64,000 nt of DNA from BOG-994 sp049514215 (GCA_049514215.1 JBEKVI010000010.1:1-64000); one strand, 5' to 3'; counted from the stretch's first letter, positions 17,636 through 26,739 are shown. The notes: a model not told the origin generated them from the sequence alone. Program-made: numbers and translations.

Positions 17636-17953
17636 ATGAGTTCACGAGTTGATTTGTCGTTGCGCGTTCTAGCGCTCGGACTTTTGCTCGGGCTTGGGGC
17701 GGCTCCAATTTCGGTTACAGCCGCAGGGTGCATCAAGGGCGCGGTCGTGGGTGGCGTCGCGGGCCACGTTGCCGGTCACCACGCGGTTGCCGGCGCCGCC
17801 ATCGGCTGCGCCGTCGGTCATCACGAGGCTGCGGTCAAGGCGAAAGAGGCGGCGAAGCAGCGCGCTGCCGCCTCCGCCGCTCCAGGGGCTGCGCCTCCCA
17901 ATCCACCTTCTGCCGCGCCTTCGACCCCTGCGCCGGTGCAACCCGCGCAGTGA
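17636..17953 (+). CDS. Small exported Gly/Ala/His-rich protein (glycine-zipper-like)
   Basis: 105 residues. A signal peptide covers residues 1-29 (hydrophobic core LRVLALGLLLGLGAA, cleavage near V-T-A-A). The mature part begins with a Gly/Ala/His-rich segment containing GAVVGGVAGHVAGHH and GAAIGCAVGHH, two His-His clusters and two Cys, like small glycine-zipper envelope proteins. It ends in an Ala/Pro-rich disordered tail. ATG at 17636 with GGGGATT about nine bases upstream. The histidine clusters could bind metal, but this is speculative. It is convergent with the DUF3830 gene. Confidence 0.7.
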   Translation: MSSRVDLSLRVLALGLLLGLGAAPISVTAAGCIKGAVVGGVAGHVAGHHAVAGAAIGCAVGHHEAAVKAKEAAKQRAAASAAPGAAPPNPPSAAPSTPAPVQPAQ

Positions 17954-17972
17954 ATGATGCGCTCTGGGTTTT

Positions 17973-18383
17973 CTAGATCGCCTCGAACAGGATGTCTTTG
18001 GCTCCGCCCCATAGCACCTCGGTGCCTAACTTGCGCAGGTTTTCGCGTCCGCTCACGATGGTGAGAAAGTGATTGCCCGCGAGCTGGCCCATCTTGCTCG
18101 CGAAGCAACAACTGCCATAGGCCAGGAGAATCTCGGTCTCGCTATAGCCCCCCGGATAGAAGAGGATATCGCCCACCGAGGGATGGCTCGTGTGATTCTC
18201 GAATCCGACTTTCAGGTCGAAATCGCCCAAAGGTATCCAGCAGGCTTCTCCGCTCCATCGCACATGGATGATTTTCTGACGATACGGCAGCAGTTTGAGA
18301 AAGGCCGCCACGGTCTTGGGCGCATCGGGATTGGTCTCTGCGGTGAACTGATAGTCGCCGGCGTGAATGCGGATGTCTGTCAT
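17973..18383 (-). CDS. DUF3830 family protein (cyclophilin-like fold)
   Basis: 136 residues matching DUF3830. Recognisable segments are PKTVAAFLKLLPY (near residue 22), the Ile-His-x-x-W-S-G-E-A-C-W strand, GDILFYPGG, and the YGSCCFASKMGQLAGNHF segment. The family adopts a cyclophilin-like barrel; its reaction is not established. The start is ATG 18383 with GGAG upstream, not the longer open frame. It lies 76 bp after the fused Liv ATPase gene on the same strand, so it is probably the last gene of that transporter operon, and a role in handling the imported compound is likely. No signal peptide. Confidence 0.8.
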   Translation of the reverse strand: MTDIRIHAGDYQFTAETNPDAPKTVAAFLKLLPYRQKIIHVRWSGEACWIPLGDFDLKVGFENHTSHPSVGDILFYPGGYSETEILLAYGSCCFASKMGQLAGNHFLTIVSGRENLRKLGTEVLWGGAKDILFEAI

Positions 18384-18459
18384 GGGCAGGCTCCAAAGGG
18401 GCGGCAAGGTGCTAGGCACGGATGATACCGAATTCGGGTTCACGAGCGCGACGGGCAGA

Positions 18460-19935
18460 CTACAAATAGTCCCTGCCGGCCTCTTCCGCGAAGCGCCCCG
18501 GGTCTCCTTCCCAGACCATGCGGCCATGCTCGAGTACGTAGACCCGATCGGCATGCGGTAACGCGAAGGTCACATTCTGTTCGGCCAGCACGACCGTCAG
18601 CGGTGTCGTCTTTCGCAGCCGCTCGAGCGCCTGCGAGAGCTGCTCGAGAATCACGGGGGCCAATCCGAGTGTTGGCTCGTCGAGCAGGAGCAGTTGAGGA
18701 CGCGCCATCAGGCAGCGTGCGATGGCCAGCATCTGCTGCTCACCTCCGCTTAAGGTCGCGGCCGCCTGTCCAAGCCGCGACTTCAGGATGGGGAACAGAT
18801 CGAAAAGCCAGTCGTGCTGGGCCGCCCTCTCCTCTTTGGCCAGATGCAGGCCTGCTACATCCAGGTTCTCACCGACGGACAAGTCTCCAAAAAGCTCTCG
18901 TGTCTCCGGGCATTGAATGATGCCCCCGCGTGCGATCTTCGCAGCGCTCGTGCCTGCGAGAGTCGACCCCCCATATTGAATCTGCCCAGTGTACGAAACG
19001 AATCCCGAGATCGCGTTAAATAGAGTGCTCTTGCCCGCCCCGTTCAAACCGACGATCGAGACAAACTCACGTTCCCGAACGGAAAGCGAAACGCGTTCCA
19101 GAGCCTGCGCCTTGCCGTAGTAGACGCTCAAGTCGTCGACTTTGAGAAGGGGCTCTCCGGCCGTATCGAGTTTTTGACGGCTAGCGACCTTGAGATCTCC
19201 GCCCAGATAGACGCGCCGAACCGTTTCGTCACGCATTACGTCCTGAGCGTTGCCTTCTGCGATGCGCTCACCCAGATACATTGCGAACACGCGATCCACC
19301 AGAGCCGCCACACTCTTGACATTGTGATCCACGAGAAGGACAGCCCTGCCTTCCTCCCGGAAGGTATGGATCAGATCAGAGAACTGCGCGACCTCGGCGG
19401 CGGTCAGGCCGGCGAACGGTTCGTCGACTAGAACCACCTTGGGATCGCGGGCGATGGCCTTGGCAATTTCCATCCGACGGAGGTCAGCAAAGGCAAGGGT
19501 ACCCGGACGCCGCTCCATGACAGCGCCCAAACCCACGCGCTGGGCGATCTCACGCGCGCGCGATTCCACGGAAGGATCGGCAACCAGATTCAAGAGGCTG
19601 TCGGGCAGAAGGGCGAGCTTGATATGCTCTAGCACCGTCTGCCGATGCAGCGGACGCGAATGCTGAAACACGATGCCAACCCCGGCTCGGGCAATGCGAT
19701 GGGAAGGCCATCCTTGGATCGGCACCCCTTCTAGCTTCACGGTGCCGGCGTTGGGTCGCACGATCCCCATGATCAGTTTCATGACGGTCGACTTGCCCGA
19801 GCCATTGGGACCGATAAGGCCGAGAATCTCCCCGGCCTTGACCTCGAATCCGATGTCGTTGACCGCGACTAGCCCTCCGAAGCGACGGACCAGTCCGCGG
19901 ACCTCGAGTTTGGCGGGTCCCAAGGCCTCGCTCAC
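18460..19935 (-). CDS. Fused LivG-LivF branched-chain amino acid-type ABC transporter ATPase
   Basis: 491 residues holding two complete ABC ATPase domains in one chain. Domain 1 (about 8-245, LivG-like): Walker A GPNGSGKST (42-50), LivG-type signature region LAFADLRRMEI (147-157), Walker B VVLVDE (167-172). Domain 2 (about 262-491, LivF-like): Walker A GLNGAGKST (296-304), LSGGEQQ (395-401), Walker B LLLLDE (415-420). A short linker of about 15 residues joins them without a frame interruption. LivG and LivF are usually separate proteins. GTG 19935 overlaps the permease TGA (GTGA), with AAAGGA upstream. It energises the LivHM-like permeases encoded just upstream. Confidence 0.93.
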   Translation of the reverse strand: MSEALGPAKLEVRGLVRRFGGLVAVNDIGFEVKAGEILGLIGPNGSGKSTVMKLIMGIVRPNAGTVKLEGVPIQGWPSHRIARAGVGIVFQHSRPLHRQTVLEHIKLALLPDSLLNLVADPSVESRAREIAQRVGLGAVMERRPGTLAFADLRRMEIAKAIARDPKVVLVDEPFAGLTAAEVAQFSDLIHTFREEGRAVLLVDHNVKSVAALVDRVFAMYLGERIAEGNAQDVMRDETVRRVYLGGDLKVASRQKLDTAGEPLLKVDDLSVYYGKAQALERVSLSVREREFVSIVGLNGAGKSTLFNAISGFVSYTGQIQYGGSTLAGTSAAKIARGGIIQCPETRELFGDLSVGENLDVAGLHLAKEERAAQHDWLFDLFPILKSRLGQAAATLSGGEQQMLAIARCLMARPQLLLLDEPTLGLAPVILEQLSQALERLRKTTPLTVVLAEQNVTFALPHADRVYVLEHGRMVWEGDPGRFAEEAGRDYL

Positions 19936-20858
19936 TCGCGTCCTTTCTCGCGCAACAAAAGTCCCAGAAGACCGCTTGGGGCCACCATGATGACCACAAG
20001 CGCGATCAGGGAGACGACGAAGGTACTGAGCGTTCCGAGCGGCCTGAGCGCCTCGCCCGCCGCGATAAGAAAGATTGCACCCAGCACGGAACCCACGATC
20101 GTTCGCCTGCCGCCCAGCACGGCACCGATGATGATCTGTACACCCACGGCCACGTCGATGAGCGATCCGACCGAGGCCGAGCCGATATAGAAGACGAAGA
20201 ACGCGCCTCCCATTCCCGAGAACAGGGCACTGACACAAAATGCTGCGAGCTTGTGCTTGGCCACGTTAAATCCCAGGGCAGCGGCTTCGACCGGGTCCTG
20301 GCCGATGGCCTGAAGGATGAGCCCCAGCGCCGATCGCGAGACGGCAAAGAGCACCGCGCCCGAGACCGTCATAAACGCCAAGGCGATAAAGTAGTTGGCA
20401 TGCCCGTCGACCGAGATGACGTCCGGGACGGTCAATCCAATTTCCCCACCCGTGAGATCGGCCATCACGACAATCAGATTGGACAAAAGCAATACCGCAA
20501 CGAGCGTGGTCAGGCCGAAATAGGGTCCGCGCAAGCGCAATGCGGGCAGTGCCAATGCGACGCCACCGATGATCGCAGCCAGCGCCCCCGCCGCGATGCA
20601 CCAGCCGATCCCGGGCCCGTAACGCGCATCGAGTATCCCGGCGGTATAGGCACCCAACCCCACCAGGAAGGTGGAGCCGAAGTTAACCTCACCGGCGTAT
20701 CCGAACAGCAGATCCCATGACATCGAGAAAACACCAAAGTAGTACGCCACGGTCATGAGCCCCAGGACATAACCGGTGACGAACCAGGGAAGCGTAATTG
20801 CCATCACAAAGAAGATGGCGGTCACCCAGAAGAGGCGGCTGCGCAGGATCTTTTGCAT
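19932..20858 (-). CDS. livM: Branched-chain amino acid-type ABC transporter permease (LivM type)
   Basis: 308-residue permease with about nine to ten hydrophobic helices. Segments GYAGEVNFGSTFLVGLGAYTAG and LRLRGPYFGLTTLV, and the ATPase-contact region AIGQDPVEAAALGFNVAKHK, are characteristic of LivM. ATG at 20858, 10 bp after the LivH-type gene. The substrate may be an amino acid, urea, an aromatic acid or similar; the family is broad and the neighbouring DUF3830 does not decide it. Confidence 0.92.
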   Translation of the reverse strand: MQKILRSRLFWVTAIFFVMAITLPWFVTGYVLGLMTVAYYFGVFSMSWDLLFGYAGEVNFGSTFLVGLGAYTAGILDARYGPGIGWCIAAGALAAIIGGVALALPALRLRGPYFGLTTLVAVLLLSNLIVVMADLTGGEIGLTVPDVISVDGHANYFIALAFMTVSGAVLFAVSRSALGLILQAIGQDPVEAAALGFNVAKHKLAAFCVSALFSGMGGAFFVFYIGSASVGSLIDVAVGVQIIIGAVLGGRRTIVGSVLGAIFLIAAGEALRPLGTLSTFVVSLIALVVIMVAPSGLLGLLLREKGRE

Positions 20859-20868
20859 GGATCGTGTC

Positions 20869-21744
20869 CTAGCGCCGACCGAGCAAGCCTTGCGGCCGCA
20901 CGTACATCACCAGCACGAGCAGCACGAGCGAGGGGATCGAGCGGTAAGCCGGTGAAATAAGGTAGGCCGTCAGGGTTTCCAGATATCCGACCGCGTAGGC
21001 GGCGATGAGCGATCCCGAGATGCTACCCAAGCCGCCCAATACCACGATCGTAAAAGCACTCGCCATGAGCGGGGCGACACTATAGGAGCTCACCCCCAAG
21101 AACATTCCGAGTAGCACGCCCGCGATTCCCGCGAGAACGCCATAGATGGCCCACACCACGATATAGACGCGAGACAATTCAAAACCGAGTAGCGTCACCC
21201 CGCGTGCATTCATCGACGCGGCCAGAACCACTTTACCGAGCGCGGTTTTATTGACGAGAATCCACAGTAGTCCGATGGCGATCCAGCAGATCGCGGCGGT
21301 AAAGACTTCGTTAGACGGAATGCGCACACCCTGCAGCGAGAGCACGCCCGCAAGTAGCGGCTCGACCGCCTTGGCATTTGAGGTGAAGAAGTAAGAGACC
21401 AACTCCTGAATCAGGATGCCCCACAGAAGCGTCCCGGTCAAAACGAAGATTTCGCGCTCCTCGTTGGGAATGGCCCGGGCGCGCTGCAGAGGGCGCACCA
21501 CAGCGAAATACGTCAAAAGGGTCACCACGAGGCAGCTCGCGATGCCCAAAACGGCTGCGGCGTAACTCCCCCAGCCCCACTCCGCGCCTGCCGCCCAGGC
21601 AATCACGGCAGCAAGCACCATGAGCGCGCCATGCGACAGATTGAGCACCCCTGAGACCCCAAAGATCAGCGTGAACCCGGTGGCGCCTAAAGCATAGAGC
21701 GCACTGACGGCAAAGCCATCAATTAAGATCTGAAGGGCGATCAT
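20869..21744 (-). CDS. livH: Branched-chain amino acid-type ABC transporter permease (LivH type)
   Basis: 291-residue permease of the LivH type. The N-terminal DGFAVSALYALGATGFTLIFG and VLNLSHGALMVLAA, and the C-terminal GLGSISGSLIAAYAVGYLE and YVRPQGLLGRR, are family hallmarks. It pairs with LivM to form the membrane channel. The ATG start at 21744 lies 82 bp after the binding-protein gene, and that gap contains a strong inverted repeat. No strong ribosome-binding site is seen, consistent with lower expression than the binding protein. Confidence 0.92.
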   Translation of the reverse strand: MIALQILIDGFAVSALYALGATGFTLIFGVSGVLNLSHGALMVLAAVIAWAAGAEWGWGSYAAAVLGIASCLVVTLLTYFAVVRPLQRARAIPNEEREIFVLTGTLLWGILIQELVSYFFTSNAKAVEPLLAGVLSLQGVRIPSNEVFTAAICWIAIGLLWILVNKTALGKVVLAASMNARGVTLLGFELSRVYIVVWAIYGVLAGIAGVLLGMFLGVSSYSVAPLMASAFTIVVLGGLGSISGSLIAAYAVGYLETLTAYLISPAYRSIPSLVLLVLVMYVRPQGLLGRR

Positions 21745-21760
21745 AGGACAACTGCACGCT

Positions 21761-21786
21761 CATCCGGCCTCGGCGGTGGCCGGATG
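21761..21786 (-). repeat. Intercistronic hairpin between binding-protein and livH genes
   Basis: Perfect 9-bp inverted repeat CATCCGGCC / GGCCGGATG with an 8-base loop, just after the binding-protein stop and before livH. Such hairpins protect upstream mRNA or partly terminate transcription, so that the binding protein is made in excess. No T-tract follows. Confidence 0.6.
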
Positions 21787-21826
21787 CAGGATTGCAGCGC
21801 CGCGCGTTGGAGGGCTTCCCGCGGAC

Positions 21827-23092
21827 TCAATTCGCCGCGCTAAGCTTGATGAACGCCGGAAAGGTGATCTTGCTGCTGGCGAGGTTGGGGGGCCAGACCG
21901 TGGCCTGCTTGCCATTTTGCCATTGCAGGATGAGGCCACTTAAGTCCTTGCCATAGCGGATAGCGTGGGTGAACGGGTCGTCTTTTCCGTAAAACTGGAC
22001 CCTCCCCACGGTCCCCACCCAATCGGTGGTTTCGAGCGCGGCGACCAACTTGTCCGGATCCGTCGATCCACCCGCACGCTTGATTGCATCGACGATGTAG
22101 TACACCTCGTCATAGGCGGTGTAGCCGCAGTACGAAGGGTAGTTACCGAAGCGCTTCTTGAAATTCTCCGCAAATGGGATGGTCTTGGCCGTCACCGCAA
22201 CGTCCGGGCTTGAGACAGCCTGATAGAGCACCCCTTCGGTAGCGCCGTTGGTGTCCTTCCAGAAGGTGCTGTTGGTGGCCTGAGAGGAAATTCCCATCAT
22301 CGGAATCGGAACCTGCTGCGTCTTCCATTGCACGGTTGGCTGCACACCGACGTGGGAAATGCCGGTGATGATGACGTCCGGCTTCGCGGTTTCGATCTTG
22401 TTGAAGATGGGAGTGAAATCGGTCGTGTCAGGCGAGAAGCGGATATGGTCGATGACCTTCAGACCGATCTTGGCCAGACATTCCTCGTAGCCCACGTCCA
22501 GCGGTTTGGTCCATGCGGCATCCTCGCTCATGATGACCGCGGTCTTCATCTTGTGGCCCTCGACCAAGAGCTCCTTGGCCGCGTCGCACACCTCCTGGGC
22601 CAGGGCCGCGGAGGTCAGGTAGCCGTGGAAGGTGTACTTGTTGTGCTCGTAGTCGCTGTGAACGTTCTTGCTGATCTCGTTGCTAGCCGCTCCGGGTGTG
22701 ATCATGGGCATCTTGAGGCGAGCCGCCCAAGGCTCCAGCGCCAGCACCACCTCGCTGATGTAGCTTGCGATCACGGCACTGACCTTGTCCTCGCTGACGG
22801 CACGTTGGAACGCACGCACCGAATCGGTCGCCGAACTCTTGTTGTCATAGGCGACGATTTCGATTTTCCTGCCGTTAAGGCCGCCCGCTGCGTTGATCTC
22901 GTCGGCGGCCATCTGCGCAGCCTGCGGAATCGAAGCGCCCGCAATGGCCTGGGATTCGGCAATGACACCGATGCGAATCGGGTCTTCCGCCAAGGCGGGC
23001 CCGGCGACCAGAGCGCAGGCCAGCATCAAAAGGGTCCCGCTTGCAGCGTACGGCGCCGACACAAAACGCCAGCACGATCGATTCAATCTCAT
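21827..23092 (-). CDS. ABC transporter substrate-binding protein (LivK/Peripla_BP_6 type)
   Basis: 421-residue periplasmic binding protein. The signal peptide (residues about 1-35) ends in A-L-A. The mature N-terminus DPIRIGVIAESQAIAGASIPQAAQMAADEINAAGG shows the Peripla_BP_6 fold start, and the two-lobed family pattern continues to the C-terminus. ATG 23092 has a strong GAGGAGA ribosome-binding site. It is the first gene of the livK-H-M-GF-DUF3830 operon on the minus strand. Leu/Ile/Val is only one possible ligand; this family also binds aromatic acids, urea and amides. Confidence 0.92.
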   Translation of the reverse strand: MRLNRSCWRFVSAPYAASGTLLMLACALVAGPALAEDPIRIGVIAESQAIAGASIPQAAQMAADEINAAGGLNGRKIEIVAYDNKSSATDSVRAFQRAVSEDKVSAVIASYISEVVLALEPWAARLKMPMITPGAASNEISKNVHSDYEHNKYTFHGYLTSAALAQEVCDAAKELLVEGHKMKTAVIMSEDAAWTKPLDVGYEECLAKIGLKVIDHIRFSPDTTDFTPIFNKIETAKPDVIITGISHVGVQPTVQWKTQQVPIPMMGISSQATNSTFWKDTNGATEGVLYQAVSSPDVAVTAKTIPFAENFKKRFGNYPSYCGYTAYDEVYYIVDAIKRAGGSTDPDKLVAALETTDWVGTVGRVQFYGKDDPFTHAIRYGKDLSGLILQWQNGKQATVWPPNLASSKITFPAFIKLSAAN

Positions 23093-23701
23093 CTCGTCTC
23101 CTCGGTGTAGTTCGCCCGCTTACTCTTCAGTGGCGAGGCAAGGAGGACCGGTCGGACCCGAAGGGTCCGAAGCGATCCGCCGGCGCAAGCCGGATTCAAT
23201 CGCGGCGGTACTCTGAATCCGCTCGTGGTGCGATGGCCACCGCCGTGCCCTCCGGACGCGCGAGTGCTCAGGCGCAGAATCCCATCCCGTCGCAGGTTTC
23301 GCAATAAGGGGAAACTCCGAGACGCGTGTTGCGCCGCGCAAGAACGCGCTGACCCTTTGGAGGTCGCTTGGCCTGCGATGAGATGCGCTCGCGGCATGGC
23401 CCGAATGGACTATTCCTTCCGGTCCTCTGAACCGCTTTCCGATGACCGCGCCGCGGCGCATTTGCGCAGTGCAACCAACGCTTATCACTCTGAAGAGCTG
23501 CTGCGACCTCCCCGATTTACTGCAGCAAAATTCCCGACGTGGCTCCTCCCAAATTCCTCAAGTAGCCCAGATGAACGTCTTGACGCGGCATCGGGCATCA
23601 CCCTAGAGTCTCGGCTGGCATGCTCACTCTTGCCGCAAACGAATGGGAGGCACATCGATACCTCGATGCCCCCTCGAATAATTTTCGTCAAAGGGTCAAC
23701 T
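23093..23701. other. Divergent intergenic region before the S53 peptidase
   Basis: 610 bp between the divergent binding-protein and peptidase genes. The peptidase reading frame stays open for 477 bp upstream of its start, but that stretch encodes an Arg-rich sequence without domain features and lies before the signal peptide, so it is treated as non-coding. No RNA gene seen. Confidence 0.45.
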
Positions 23702-25648
23702 ATGAATCTGCGATTGCGTAACACGGCCGCCTGCATCGGCGCGGCCTTCGGCGTCCTGTCGGTGACATGCGCGTCGGCCGCGACACCCTACCCCACGAAA
23801 GAAACGCCCGCTGCCCTCGATGTCGGGGCCGTGACGGCGCTCTCCGGTGTGTCGCCGATCACGGTCACCCTGCCGCTGAAGTTGCGCAATCCCGAGGCCG
23901 CCGAAAGGTTCGTTCAAGCCCTCTATGAAAAGGGGGGTAGCAGCTATCACAAGTTTCTGACTCCAGATGAATTCAGGGCGCAATTCGGACAGACCGACGC
24001 CGAGATCGCCAAGGCCACGGCTCACCTGGCGCAGTTTGGCTTGACCGTCGAGCGGGTCGGTGCGAGTACCTTGCACGTCACGGGCTTACCGGCCAATCTC
24101 GAGCGCGCGTTTTCGACCACCTTGCACGAGTACGAGGTGCCGGCACACGGCACCACACCGGCGTTTCGGTATCGCGCTCCGCTCTCGAAGGTGGCAGTAC
24201 CAAGCGAGCTGAGCTCGATCGTCGACAGCGTGATCGGTCTGAACACGCGCCCGCGCTTCTCTCCGCATAACGTGAAGGCGCCACCGGCTCTGGCCCACCC
24301 TCAAGTTTCGCAACCGAAGGGTGGCGGCGGAACCGACACGACCGATCCTCCTGGCTCGTGGACCGTGAAGGACTTCGAGGAGTACTACGATGTCCTCCCG
24401 CTGATCTCCAAAGGCATCAGTGGCTCTGGGCGGACCTTGGGTATCGTCACGCTGGCCAGCTTCACACCCAGCGATGCGTTTGCCTACTGGGCGGCCGTGG
24501 GTCTGAAAGTGGATCCGAACCGCATTCATATCGTCAATGTCGATGGAGGCCCTGGTGCACCCAGCGACGACTCGGGATCGGACGAGACCACCCTCGATGT
24601 CGAGCAATCAGGTGGCATCGCCCCCGGAGCCGAAATCGTGGTCTATCAGGCGCCCAATACCAACCAGGCTTTCCTCGACGCCTTCGTGCTGGCCGTGGAA
24701 CACAACCACGCCGAGTCTGTCTCGACCAGTTGGGGCGCTTGGGAATGGTTTAACAATCTCGAGAACTCGCCGGTCACCGATCCCTACTCGGGCGAGACCG
24801 TGGGCGAAATCGCTGCCTTCCACGAGGTGTTCCTGCAAGCGGCCGTACAGGGTCAAAGCTTTTTTGCGGCCGCCGGAGACGGTGGGGCATACGATGCCAA
24901 TCGGTTTAACCTTCCGCCGACCTTCAGCCTCATCCTAAGCGTCGACAGTCCCGCAAGTGACGTCTACATGACGGCCGCCGGTGGCACCACCCTGCCTGGC
25001 GTACAGTCTTACGCCGTGCCCACGGGAACGCTGAACATCGACGTGCCCCACGAACGGGCGTGGAGCTGGGACTACCTCACCCCCCTGTGCAACGCGCTTG
25101 GGCTCGCTCCGATTCCCTGCGGTATTTTTCCAGTGGGCACCGGGGGAGGCGTCAGCTCTTTCTTCCACGAACCTGGCTATCAGTTCGGAATCTCCGGGAC
25201 GCAACGTACTAAGCCTGGGCAATCGTTTACGGAATACGATCTGACGCCGCCGGTGACTTACGTGACCTTGCCCGCCTACTACCAGGGACGCAACGTACCC
25301 GATATCTCGTTTAACGCCGATCCGCAAACGGGTTATATCTTCTATTACACCTCGAGCGTCGCGGGATTTGGCATCGATGTGGCCGGGGGCACGAGCTTCG
25401 TCGCACCCCAGCTCAACGGGGTTACCGCATTACTGGGTCAGTATCTGCACGGACGCGTGGGGCTGCTGAATTTCCCCCTCTACGATCTCGCGCGCAGCGG
25501 AGGAGCCTACTGGGGCAAATTTGCGCCCTACAACGTCATCAAGTATGGCAACAACGATTTCTACACGGGGCGCGATGGCTTTAGCCCGGCGGTGGGCATC
25601 GGTACCATGAACGTGTCCAATTTTGCAGAAGCGCTCAAGCACGAGTGA
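23702..25648 (+). CDS. S53 family peptidase (sedolisin/kumamolisin-like), secreted proenzyme
   Basis: 648-residue pre-pro-peptidase. Signal peptide (about 1-26, ending A-S-A-A), pro-domain (about 35-190; PEAAERFVQALYEKGGSSYHKFL and GLPANLERAF are typical of Pro-kumamolisin), then the subtilisin-like catalytic domain. The Glu-Asp-Ser triad is visible: Glu295 and Asp299 (E-T-T-L-D), oxyanion Asp393 (A-A-G-D-G-G) and Ser565 (GGTSFVAP). S53 enzymes are acid-active endopeptidases or tripeptidyl peptidases that self-activate at low pH. ATG 23702 with AAAGGG eight bases before it. A strong rho-independent terminator follows. The C-terminal GRDGFSPAVGIG region would hold the Ca2+ site. Confidence 0.95.
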   Translation: MNLRLRNTAACIGAAFGVLSVTCASAATPYPTKETPAALDVGAVTALSGVSPITVTLPLKLRNPEAAERFVQALYEKGGSSYHKFLTPDEFRAQFGQTDAEIAKATAHLAQFGLTVERVGASTLHVTGLPANLERAFSTTLHEYEVPAHGTTPAFRYRAPLSKVAVPSELSSIVDSVIGLNTRPRFSPHNVKAPPALAHPQVSQPKGGGGTDTTDPPGSWTVKDFEEYYDVLPLISKGISGSGRTLGIVTLASFTPSDAFAYWAAVGLKVDPNRIHIVNVDGGPGAPSDDSGSDETTLDVEQSGGIAPGAEIVVYQAPNTNQAFLDAFVLAVEHNHAESVSTSWGAWEWFNNLENSPVTDPYSGETVGEIAAFHEVFLQAAVQGQSFFAAAGDGGAYDANRFNLPPTFSLILSVDSPASDVYMTAAGGTTLPGVQSYAVPTGTLNIDVPHERAWSWDYLTPLCNALGLAPIPCGIFPVGTGGGVSSFFHEPGYQFGISGTQRTKPGQSFTEYDLTPPVTYVTLPAYYQGRNVPDISFNADPQTGYIFYYTSSVAGFGIDVAGGTSFVAPQLNGVTALLGQYLHGRVGLLNFPLYDLARSGGAYWGKFAPYNVIKYGNNDFYTGRDGFSPAVGIGTMNVSNFAEALKHE

Positions 25649-25691
25649 CCGGCGTTGATCGGGCCTGTCTTTGAACAGGCCCCGCATGGGA

Positions 25692-25733
25692 CTAAAAACC
25701 CCTTTGGTTCGCGAGACCCAAAGGGGGTTTTTT
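25692..25733 (+). terminator. Rho-independent terminator after the S53 peptidase gene
   Basis: AAAAACCCCTTTGG pairs with CCAAAGGGGGTTTTTT around a short loop, ending in a T-run. The A-run on the other side makes it bidirectional, serving the convergent LysR gene too. A second hairpin, GGGCCTGT...ACAGGCCC, stands at 25661-25683. Confidence 0.88.
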
Positions 25734-25749
25734 ATGGCGCATCCCGATT

Positions 25750-26739
25750 CTAGTGATTGACCAGTGCGCTCGCCGGGGATTCAGCCCTGCGAAGCCGGTC
25801 GGCACTCGTCTCCTCAAGCAGCCACTCGATAAAGCGGGTCGCGGCCGGGTTCATGCGACTGCGTGATGAGACCACAAGGCAATACGCCTTGGTGGACGCG
25901 TGCACGTTGGCAAACGGGGCAACGAGACTTCCGTCCCTGAGGTAGTGGTCAACAAGAGGAAGACGCCCCATGGCGATGCCCTGACCGGCGAGGGCTGCGG
26001 TGATGACGCTATCGTAATGGGAAAAGCTGAGGGTTCTCTGGGGTACGACAGCCGGGTGACCCACAGCGCGCAGCCAAAGCGCCCAGTCGAGCAATGCGGT
26101 TCGGCCGGCTACATCGTTCAGTTCCAGAAAGGCGTGGCGGGCGAGGTCTGGGATCTCGCGAAGAGGTCGGGCCGAATCCTCAGCCAGCGCGGGCGCGCAC
26201 ACCGGCTGGAACTGATCCTCGAAAAGCACGGCTGCAACGCCCGCGTAAGGAGAGCAATAGCGCACAGCCAGATCGACATCCTCGTGCTCGAGGTCGACGA
26301 GCTGGTGGCTCACCGAGATGCGTACGTCCACCAGCGGCGCTACCGCCGCGAAACGGGCCAGGCGGGGAATGAGCCACAGCGAGGCGAAGCCAGGTACGGT
26401 CGTCACGGTAACGCTATGGCGGTCCTCCCCTGGCCGAAGATGCGCTGTAACCTCGCGTAATTGATCGAGCACACCGCGGGTAACTGCGAGCAGCTCCCGT
26501 CCACCCGGCGTGAGCGAGAGGCTTCGGTGGCCTCTGACAAACAGCTCCACGCCCAAACTGTCCTCCAGCGTCTTGATCTGACGACTCACCGCTGACTGCG
26601 TGACAAAAAGCTCTTCAGCGGCGCGCGAGAAACTGAGCAGGCGCGCAGCGGCCTCAAAGCCCGGCAACAACTCAAGGGGCGGCAAGGAACGCGCTCGAGG
26701 AGCGCGATCAGGTGCTCTTTTCACATTCCCATATCGCAT
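25750..26739 (-). CDS. LysR-family transcriptional regulator (GcvA-like)
   Basis: 329 residues from the ATG at 26739 (in-frame ATGs at 26754 and 26772 are alternatives). The N-terminal winged helix-turn-helix has LLSFSRAAEELFVTQSAVSR and the wing sequence LFVRGHRSLSLTPGG, close to the GcvA/AmpR branch. The C-terminal effector domain (about 105-310) has the usual two-lobed pattern, with VDVRISVSHQLVDLEHEDVDLAVRY. LysR proteins often control divergent neighbours: the DUF2917 and GNAT genes start 130 bp away in the opposite direction and are candidate targets. Confidence 0.92.
   Translation of the reverse strand: MRYGNVKRAPDRAPRARSLPPLELLPGFEAAARLLSFSRAAEELFVTQSAVSRQIKTLEDSLGVELFVRGHRSLSLTPGGRELLAVTRGVLDQLREVTAHLRPGEDRHSVTVTTVPGFASLWLIPRLARFAAVAPLVDVRISVSHQLVDLEHEDVDLAVRYCSPYAGVAAVLFEDQFQPVCAPALAEDSARPLREIPDLARHAFLELNDVAGRTALLDWALWLRAVGHPAVVPQRTLSFSHYDSVITAALAGQGIAMGRLPLVDHYLRDGSLVAPFANVHASTKAYCLVVSSRSRMNPAATRFIEWLLEETSADRLRRAESPASALVNH

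Noticed and set aside
22328..23110. 260-codon plus-strand frame over the Liv-type binding-protein gene
   Set aside because: Antisense shadow of a well-supported gene.
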